From Rossellomorea vietnamensis NBRC 101237 (GTDB lineage Bacteria; Bacillota; Bacilli; Bacillales; Bacillaceae_B): 64,000 nucleotides of DNA. The position numbers and the translations under genes are program-made. Location: the NCBI RefSeq assembly GCF_001591825.1, contig NZ_BCVQ01000005.1, forward strand, positions 91,523 to 155,522, read 5' to 3'. Positions 59,252 to 64,000 of this stretch are shown in pieces. A model generated the notes under the pieces. The model was not told the DNA's origin and made no database searches. It saw only the letters and a program-made list of their open reading frames with translations. Position 1 is the first letter of the stretch. Every line of letters starts with the position of its first letter.

Positions 59252-59512
59252 CTAACGACCGCAGCGTCCACATCTGCCGCAACCGCCACAGCGTCCACAT
59301 CCACCACATCTGCCGCAGCCTCCGCAACGGAAACACCCGCCACATCCGAAGCAGCTAAAGAAGCAGGCGAATCCAAAGCCGAAACAGCCTCCAAATCCAA
59401 GGAAAAGTCGTTCGTCATTCGGGTCATACATATTCTGATCCCAGGAAACGGGCTGCGTTGCCTGGAAATCACCTACATTCAAATTCTGAAGTTCATTATG
59501 AAAATTATTCAT
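59252..59512 (-). CDS. Heterocycloanthracin/sonorensin-type TOMM precursor peptide
   Basis: About 86 residues. The leader starts MNNFHNELQNLNVGDFQATQ and continues to about residue 40 (SWDQNMYDPNDERLF). The core is rich in Gly and Cys with 13 Cys: FACFFSCFGCGGCFRC, then CGGCGRC units to the end. This layout (FxxELQxLNVxDFQ leader and C-G-x repeats) is that of the heterocycloanthracin/sonorensin family of bacteriocins. The Cys should become thiazoles. GGGAGG lies upstream of the ATG at 59512. At DNA level the core is a 12-nt tandem repeat (about 59257-59330). Confidence 0.9.
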   Translation of the reverse strand: MNNFHNELQNLNVGDFQATQPVSWDQNMYDPNDERLFLGFGGCFGFGFACFFSCFGCGGCFRCGGCGRCGGCGRCGGCGRCGRCGR

Positions 59513-59681
59513 ATCCTCATTACCTCCCAAAAAAAGTACTATAAGGCTTTCTTATCGATCAACATGGAGTTTCTATTAGGCAAAAGCACGATAAATGTGA
59601 ATCATCCTCAATAATTTATGTTCGCTCGCTGGGTGTTGTGACTGGTGAAGAAGCCTAGATTGGGATTAAATATTTTTGCAC

Positions 59682-59704
59682 AAAAAAAAGCCGGCATTCG
59701 CCGA
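59682..59704 (-). terminator. Intrinsic terminator of nrnA
   Basis: Stem GTCGGCG/(T)GCCGGC with eight T on the minus strand, 14 bp past the nrnA stop. It insulates nrnA from the peptide cluster. The promoter of the peptide operon must lie in 59531-59681, where I see no strong sigma-A consensus. Confidence 0.85.
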
Positions 59705-59717
59705 CTCTTCGTAAAAC

Positions 59718-60659
59718 TTATTGGTGATTCCTGCACACTTCCTGTAAATCCTTCATCACTTCTTCTTTCTCTTCCCATGAATAAATCGATGCGCCAGCCG
59801 CAAGGGGATGACCTCCACCGTTGTACTTTTTGGCGATTGTGTTGATGACAGGACCCTTCGAGCGAAGGCGAACCCTGATTTGATCATGTTCTTCAATAAA
59901 GAAGACCCATGCTTTCATGCCTTTTACATTACCCAACGTACTGACAAGAAGGGATGCCTCAGATGGTACGACGGCGTGTTCTTCAAGGATATCCTTCGTC
60001 ATGACCATCATGCCGCAGCCATCCCCATCCATCTCGAAGTTTTGCAGGACATATCCGTTGAGCTTCGTAACGTTGGAATCAACTTCATACATTTTATTGA
60101 ATAATTCATTCCGGTCAAAATCATAGCGGATCAATTCACCCGCGATGTCAAACGTCTTCTGGGTCGTGCTTGGATACAGGAATCTGCCCGTATCGCCGAC
60201 AATCCCTGCGAACAATAGTCGTGCCCCTGCATCAGGAAGGGTCAATCCTTTGTCTTTTCCGAACTGGTAAAATTCATAGATCATTTCACTGACGGAGCTC
60301 GCTGTTGTATCAATCCAGAGGTGATCCCCGTATGCATCTTCGTTTGGATGGTGATCGATTTTCACAAGCAGATCGCCGAGTTTGTAGCGACGGTCACAGA
60401 TTCGTTCTTCGTTGGCCGTATCGCATACGATGATCAGGGCTCCTTCGAATACGGAATCTTCGATAACATCGAGACGCTTTAAGTAATGGAGCGTTTCCTC
60501 TTCTTTCCCGACGGCATAAATATTTTTCTCAGGGAAAGAGGCTTTCAGCATTTCCACGAGTCCTCCCTGGGATCCGTATGCATCCGGGTCTGGACGGACA
60601 TGTCTATGTACAATGATCGTTTCGTATTGTTTGATGAGGTTCAGAATTTGTTCTTTCAT
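59718..60659 (-). CDS. nrnA: NrnA oligoribonuclease / pAp phosphatase
   Basis: The 313-residue protein, same length as B. subtilis NrnA (YtqI), has DHH-family motifs: RHVRPDPDAYGSQ (residues 19-31), DTANEER (80-86), DHHPNED (102-108), DTGRFLYPST, and the DHHA1 end NGGGHPLAAGA. It degrades nano-RNA and dephosphorylates 3'-phosphoadenosine 5'-phosphate using Mn2+. The ATG at 60659 follows AAAGGAG. Next to ytpI and ytoI as in B. subtilis, which marks core chromosome. Confidence 0.93.
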   Translation of the reverse strand: MKEQILNLIKQYETIIVHRHVRPDPDAYGSQGGLVEMLKASFPEKNIYAVGKEEETLHYLKRLDVIEDSVFEGALIIVCDTANEERICDRRYKLGDLLVKIDHHPNEDAYGDHLWIDTTASSVSEMIYEFYQFGKDKGLTLPDAGARLLFAGIVGDTGRFLYPSTTQKTFDIAGELIRYDFDRNELFNKMYEVDSNVTKLNGYVLQNFEMDGDGCGMMVMTKDILEEHAVVPSEASLLVSTLGNVKGMKAWVFFIEEHDQIRVRLRSKGPVINTIAKKYNGGGHPLAAGASIYSWEEKEEVMKDLQEVCRNHQ

Positions 60660-60754
60660 GGGAATCTCCTTTGTAGTGGAATTTATATTTGGCATTCTGC
60701 TCCGTTATCTGTAAAATAGTAGCGAGAGATGTCAACGATGGAGGACAAAAAACT

Positions 60755-61060
60755 ATGTATTTTCTCGCATTACTGATTGTCGTTACGTTCACGTTCTATG
60801 TCTTTTATAAAATAAGACAAGTGAGAACGAGACGACCGATGGAAAAGAAATGGTTATCGGCGAAAGCAAGCATTGCCCTTGGGCTGTTCGTTGCCCTGTT
60901 CGGGATCAATCAGCTGTTTTTATTCCCTGGCACACTGACGTATGTCATCGGCACGCTGTTCATCCTTTTAGGACTTGGTAGCTGCTGGGCTGGATATAAG
61001 ATGTACAAGCACGTGCTTCCTTTTGCACAGAGAGAAGCGAAGGAACTGGATAACCAATAA
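60755..61060 (+). CDS. ytpI: YtpI membrane protein
   Basis: The product of about 101 residues has three helices (MYFLALLIVVTFTFYVFYKI, ASIALGLFVALFGINQLFLF, YVIGTLFILLGLGSCWAGYKMYK). Position between nrnA and ytoI and size match YtpI of Bacillus. GGAGG lies about 10 nt before the ATG. Function is unknown in the family. Confidence 0.85.
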   Translation: MYFLALLIVVTFTFYVFYKIRQVRTRRPMEKKWLSAKASIALGLFVALFGINQLFLFPGTLTYVIGTLFILLGLGSCWAGYKMYKHVLPFAQREAKELDNQ

Positions 61061-61069
61061 AGTACTGTA

Positions 61070-61095
61070 AAAGACTAGATGCCCATCTAGTCTTT
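61070..61095. terminator. Terminator between convergent ytpI and ytoI
   Basis: Stem AAAGACTAGATG/CATCTAGTCTTT with a 2-nt loop, followed by TTTGTTTT on the plus strand. The symmetric arms can serve ytoI too. Confidence 0.9.
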
Positions 61096-61107
61096 TTGTT
61101 TTACCGA

Positions 61108-62427
61108 TTAATGCCGGTCAATCAACTGACAAATCATCAGGGATTTCCCCATGAGCACGCCTTCGTTATATACTTCTACATCCACTTTACCAAATTTTCT
61201 CCCTACGTCGAGTACCTTTGGATGGATTTCGAGTATGCTTTCCATTTGGACAGGCTTGATAAAGTAAATAGTCATGTTTTCGATGACGAGGTCGCCTTTT
61301 TTGTACGGCTTCAGTGCACGGTTGGCGGCTTCAGTCATTAAGGTGGTGAAGACACCATAGGAAAGCGTCCCGATCCCCGTTGTCATCTGCGGTGTAACGG
61401 CAAATTGGTAGATTTCTTTGTTGTCTTTCTTCTCCCCTACTACTTCAACTGCGTTTGAGATGAGGTCGTCGATCGTTTCCCCCACCTGCGGCTGACGCTG
61501 GATCATTTGCAGGGCTTTCAAGACGTCCTGACGGCTGATGATCCCCTGCAGCTTGTTCTGTTCATTGACGACAGGAAGTAATTCGATCCCTTCCCAAATC
61601 ATGATGTGGGCGGCGGAGGCGACGCTAGTATTCGGGCTGACGGTGATCGGCTGCTTCGTCATGATCTTATCAATGCCCGCATACTTTTCCTGACCCATGA
61701 CGTCTTTTGACGTCACCATACCATGGACTTTCAAGTTTCGGTCCACGACTGGAAAACGGCTGTGGAATGTGTACTGATTCTTTTCGTACCACTCTTCCAA
61801 CGTGTCATCGAGGTGCAAGTAAATCGTATCGTCCACTTTCGTTAAAATGTCTTCCACTAACACAATCTCTTTCTTGATAAGCTGATCGTAAATCGCACGG
61901 TTAATCATGGTGGCGACGGTAAAGGTGTCATAGGAAGTCGATATGATCGGGAGTTCGAGTTCATCCGCGAGCTTCTTGACGTCTTCGTCTGCATCAAATC
62001 CCCCGGTGATCAGGACGGCTGCTCCCGCACGCAGGGCATGTTCCTGCGCCTGGGTCCGGTTCCCGATGATCAAAAGGTTCCCGGCTTCAGTGTATCTCAT
62101 CATGGCTTCAAGCTTCATGGCTCCAATGACAAACTTGTTGAGCATCTTATGCAGGCCGGATCGTCCACCGAGTACTTGACCATCGATGATGTTGACCACT
62201 TCTGCGTAAGTGAGCTTCTCGATATTTTCCTTCTTCTTCTGTTCGATGCGGATCGTTCCGACACGTTCGATAGTGCTGACGTAGCCTTTCGTTTCGGCAT
62301 CCTTGATCGCCCGATATGCCGTTCCTTCACTGACGGTCAGTGCTTTTGCGATCTGGCGGACGGAGATCTTTTCTCCGACAGGCAGGGTATCTATGTACTC
62401 CAGTATTTGTTCGTGTTTTGTAGCCAA
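61108..62427 (-). CDS. ytoI: YtoI: HTH, DRTGG, CBS and hotdog domain protein
   Basis: About 439 residues. Order: a GntR/DeoR-like HTH (EKISVRQIAKALTVSEGTAYRAIKDAE), a DRTGG domain, two CBS domains (MVTSKDVMGQEKYAGIDKIMTKQPITVSPNTS... and LPVVNEQNKLQGIISRQDVLKAL), and a hotdog/thioesterase-like domain at the end (YGVFTTLMTEAANRALKPYKKGDLVIENMTIYFIKPV...). This matches YtoI. It likely senses an adenine nucleotide or c-di-AMP-like ligand through CBS. The TTG at 62427 follows GGGTG by 6 nt, giving the usual (M)ATKHEQIL start. Confidence 0.92.
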   Translation of the reverse strand: MATKHEQILEYIDTLPVGEKISVRQIAKALTVSEGTAYRAIKDAETKGYVSTIERVGTIRIEQKKKENIEKLTYAEVVNIIDGQVLGGRSGLHKMLNKFVIGAMKLEAMMRYTEAGNLLIIGNRTQAQEHALRAGAAVLITGGFDADEDVKKLADELELPIISTSYDTFTVATMINRAIYDQLIKKEIVLVEDILTKVDDTIYLHLDDTLEEWYEKNQYTFHSRFPVVDRNLKVHGMVTSKDVMGQEKYAGIDKIMTKQPITVSPNTSVASAAHIMIWEGIELLPVVNEQNKLQGIISRQDVLKALQMIQRQPQVGETIDDLISNAVEVVGEKKDNKEIYQFAVTPQMTTGIGTLSYGVFTTLMTEAANRALKPYKKGDLVIENMTIYFIKPVQMESILEIHPKVLDVGRKFGKVDVEVYNEGVLMGKSLMICQLIDRH

Positions 62428-62502
62428 GCTTTTCACCCTTCTTTATAACGTCCTACTTTATATGTTTATTATAATGTGAAAAGCGCGGTGTTTCAATTTA
62501 AT

Positions 62503-62535
62503 CGGGGCTTTGAGTGATACAAGCCCCGTTTTTCT
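62503..62535. terminator. Hairpin terminator
   Basis: Stem CGGGGCTT/AAGCCCCG with a 10-nt loop, and T-run on the plus side, ATTAAAT on the minus side. It sits after the stop of the 62536 gene. Confidence 0.75.
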
Positions 62536-62778
62536 TTACCCAAATGATCGTGATTTCACCTTACGAACAGGCTTCGATTTAAACTTTTTACCCTTGCCTG
62601 TTCCTTTTGGTGTGTAAAGCAGGGCTGCGAGGTTACCGGCAAGGACACAGGTGGCGAGGATGAGCCAGCCGATGGCGAAGTACCCTTGTAGGCCTTCTGC
62701 AAAAATAGACATACGTGGGGCTCCGTAGTAGATGAGTGCCCCTGTGATGAGTAAACAGAGTATATAACGTTGTTTCAA
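62536..62778 (-). CDS. Small membrane protein with basic tail
   Basis: The 80-residue protein has two helices (YILCLLITGALIYYGAP and YFAIGWLILATCVLAGNLAALLY) and a basic C-terminus (GKGKKFKSKPVRKVKSRSFG). It lies next to ytoI in the core block. I do not know its family. AGGAGG-type site upstream. Confidence 0.7.
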   Translation of the reverse strand: MKQRYILCLLITGALIYYGAPRMSIFAEGLQGYFAIGWLILATCVLAGNLAALLYTPKGTGKGKKFKSKPVRKVKSRSFG

Positions 62779-62997
62779 ACATTTCCCTCCTCTCTAGGCT
62801 TGTATCATGTATATGCGAGTGGGTGGAGGATGTTGTGTAAACATGAGAAAAAGGGTGATGCGATTTGCATCTGATGCATGAAGGGTTTTTAACATTATGT
62901 GGTAATATAAATTTAAAGATTACGAATCTTCATTTCTTCGATTAACGGGCAGTTTAGTTGAATTACGAATTATATTTAGTTTTAGGGGGAGAGCATA

Positions 62998-63123
62998 TTG
63001 GAGAAGGATACCGTAGAACTAATTAAGGTTGGAAGTTTAGCGGTGATAGCAATTAGTTTGGCTATTATTGCTTGGCGAATGGGCGATGTAGTTAACTATC
63101 TATACGATATAGCTCTAAAGTAA
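62998..63123 (+). CDS. Small membrane protein (41 aa)
   Basis: A short frame starting at TTG 62998, 8 nt after AGGGGGAG, encodes MEKDTVELIKVGSLAVIAISLAIIAWRMGDVVNYLYDIALK. It has one membrane helix flanked by an acidic N-terminus. Function unknown. A half copy of the family 1 repeat (ATTAACGGGCAGTTTA, 62940-62956) lies upstream and a full copy downstream. Confidence 0.65.
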   Translation: MEKDTVELIKVGSLAVIAISLAIIAWRMGDVVNYLYDIALK

Positions 63124-63140
63124 AATTCTTTACTTTAAGA

Positions 63141-63191
63141 AAAGTTTGCGAACCACCAGCCACCCTTTGTTCAAGTAAAGGGCAGTTTAAC
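63141..63191 (+). repeat. Family 1 compound hairpin repeat, plus orientation
   Basis: Plus strand: AAAGTTTGCGAACCACC, AGCCACCCTTTGTTCAAG, TAAAGGGCAGTTTAACGG. It is 18 bp after the small gene stop and 25 bp before the lipoprotein start. Gene orientation and repeat orientation have both flipped compared with the 11-50 kb region. Confidence 0.75.
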
Positions 63192-63215
63192 GGAAGAACA
63201 ACTTTGAAGGTAAGC

Positions 63216-63644
63216 TTGAAAGTATGGAAGGGTGGTAACATTAGAAAATTAGCATTTATCGTTTTTATTATATTCCTTATTATGACAGGGTGTAATGGTG
63301 GCGAAAGAGATGAAACCCGTGTACTAAATGGAAATTCTAGAGCTTGGAATGCGGAAATAGAAGTTGTCTTTACAAGCTCCCAGGAAGAGGACAAATACTA
63401 TATTGGGGGGAACCTAAAATTCCAGAATAACTATATCCCAAAAAAAGTTAAATATTACTTATCCTATCCCTCTGGAGAAGGTTCTGGCACATCAGAGGGA
63501 AAAAACATTAAGATATTACAGAGTGGAGGTTCAAGACCTGGTACGACAGATAAAATTAATGACTTTGCTGAAAAGATAATTTTAAAGGTAGAGTGGGAAA
63601 ATGAAGATGAAAAAATGTTAAAGGAAACCATTAATTTGGATTGA
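63216..63644 (+). CDS. Lipoprotein of unknown function
   Basis: The product has N-terminus (M)KVWKGGNIRKLAFIVFIIFLIMTGC with lipobox MTGC, and a mature beta-rich domain (SRAWNAEIEVVFTSSQEEDKYYIGGNLKFQNNYIPKKVKYYLSYP... ILKVEWENEDEKM). The domain looks immunoglobulin-like. A TTG at 63216 follows GAAGG by 5 nt; the TTG at 63204 is an alternative. Function unknown. Confidence 0.68.
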   Translation: MKVWKGGNIRKLAFIVFIIFLIMTGCNGGERDETRVLNGNSRAWNAEIEVVFTSSQEEDKYYIGGNLKFQNNYIPKKVKYYLSYPSGEGSGTSEGKNIKILQSGGSRPGTTDKINDFAEKIILKVEWENEDEKMLKETINLD

Positions 63645-63661
63645 ATAACATTATTCAGTTT

Positions 63662-63712
63662 TAGGGGGCGTTTGCTGAGCAAGCAGCCGCCCTCTGTTCA
63701 AGTAAAGGGCAG
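63662..63712 (+). repeat. Family 1 compound hairpin repeat, plus orientation
   Basis: Plus strand: TAGGGGGCGTTTGCTGAGC, AAGCAGCCGCCCTCTG, TTCAAGTAAAGGGCAG. It follows the lipoprotein stop by 18 bp. Stem GGCG...GCCGCC and stem GCCCT/AGGGC share the central GCC. Confidence 0.8.
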
Positions 63713-63752
63713 TATTATAGAATATGGGAGTTATTTTTATGGGGGAAGGTAT

Positions 63753-63932
63753 ATGAAAAATGGTTTAGTGCTGGTAGTGGTTTTATTTTTTGTTTTAGGT
63801 TCTGCTATGGTTAATAGTATGAATTCGCTTAGTTACACATTTAAGTCTCTTTTTTACGGCACTTCTCTGACCGTTTTAATTATAATAGGATTAGTAAGTT
63901 TATATAGATATTTCAGAAGAACTAAACACTAA
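63753..63932 (+). CDS. Small two-helix membrane protein
   Basis: The 59-residue protein MKNGLVLVVVLFFVLGSAMVN... has two helices separated by SMNSLSYTFKSLFYG and ends YRYFRRTKH. ATG 63753 follows GGGGGAAGG; the longer frame runs through the repeat and is not supported. Function unknown. Confidence 0.65.
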   Translation: MKNGLVLVVVLFFVLGSAMVNSMNSLSYTFKSLFYGTSLTVLIIIGLVSLYRYFRRTKH

Positions 63933-63956
63933 TTAATTTAAGAAATTCTTGAACTG

Positions 63957-64000
63957 TCGGTAGCGTTTGCTGAACAAGCAGCCGCCATTGTTCAACTATT
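63957..64000 (+). repeat. Family 1 compound hairpin repeat, cut by window end
   Basis: Plus strand: GGTAGCGTTTGCTGAAC, AAGCAGCCGCCATTG, TTCAACTATT. It follows the stop of the small membrane gene by 25 bp. This is the third evenly placed plus-strand copy, so the gene-repeat alternation continues past the window. Confidence 0.75.

Noticed and set aside
59257..59330. Tandem repeat that could be taken for a CRISPR or VNTR
   Set aside because: The 12-nt periodicity encodes the CGx units of the TOMM precursor core, in frame with a good leader; there are no unique spacers.
61943..62448. Plus-strand frames of 78 and 136 codons over ytoI
   Set aside because: Antisense to the conserved HTH/DRTGG coding region; serine- and arginine-rich composition is typical of shadow frames.

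Overview
The window looks like chromosomal DNA of a low- to mid-GC endospore-forming Bacillaceae, of the Bacillus/Rossellomorea type. This is inferred from the ytoI-ytpI-nrnA (ytqI) block at 59.7-62.4 kb, from MrpC, FosB, ComJ-like, DUF2812/PadR and DUF3951-like proteins, and from Bacillus-style AGGAGG ribosome sites with frequent TTG/GTG starts. I saw no rRNA, tRNA, CRISPR array or prophage.

About 0-52 kb is a long accessory region. Nearly all genes lie on the minus strand, most are short, and many carry their own terminator or intergenic repeat. The content is Nudix hydrolases, GNAT acetyltransferases, VOC proteins, SAM methyltransferases, small lipoproteins and small membrane proteins. It also holds resistance-type genes: fosB, a class A beta-lactamase, an aminoglycoside phosphotransferase-like and a nucleotidyltransferase-like gene. 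Other notable items are an ECF sigma/anti-sigma pair, a SEDS (RodA/FtsW) protein, two orphan mrpC copies, a 610-residue protein with a degenerate HD-like motif and a PD-(D/E)XK-like motif, and a ComJ-like gene next to two acidic unknown proteins. Two families of dispersed intergenic repeats sit at gene borders: a compound GGGGGC...GCCC...GGGC hairpin, and a terminator followed by a conserved AATTATTTCAAA block.

The accessory region is decaying. Two different IS21 elements, each with a target duplication, interrupt a signal peptidase I gene (20.3-22.8 kb) and a GNAT gene (37.3-39.7 kb). In-frame stops or frameshifts break an M1 peptidase, an isochorismatase-family gene, a small lipoprotein and a small membrane protein.

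From 51.9 to 53.3 kb a sialate O-acetylesterase-like/PadR operon diverges from the beta-lactamase gene. The shared upstream region holds a sigma-A promoter overlaid by two perfect palindromes. From 53.7 to 59.5 kb lies a four-gene thiazole/oxazole-modified peptide (TOMM) cluster of the heterocycloanthracin/sonorensin type: a Cys-rich precursor, a ThiF-like partner with RRE-like N-terminus, a YcaO cyclodehydratase and a SagB-type dehydrogenase. A hairpin attenuator separates precursor from enzymes. This is the most coherent biosynthetic system in the window. The core nrnA-ytpI-ytoI block follows, and the accessory type with the same hairpin repeats resumes, now on the plus strand, at 63-64 kb.
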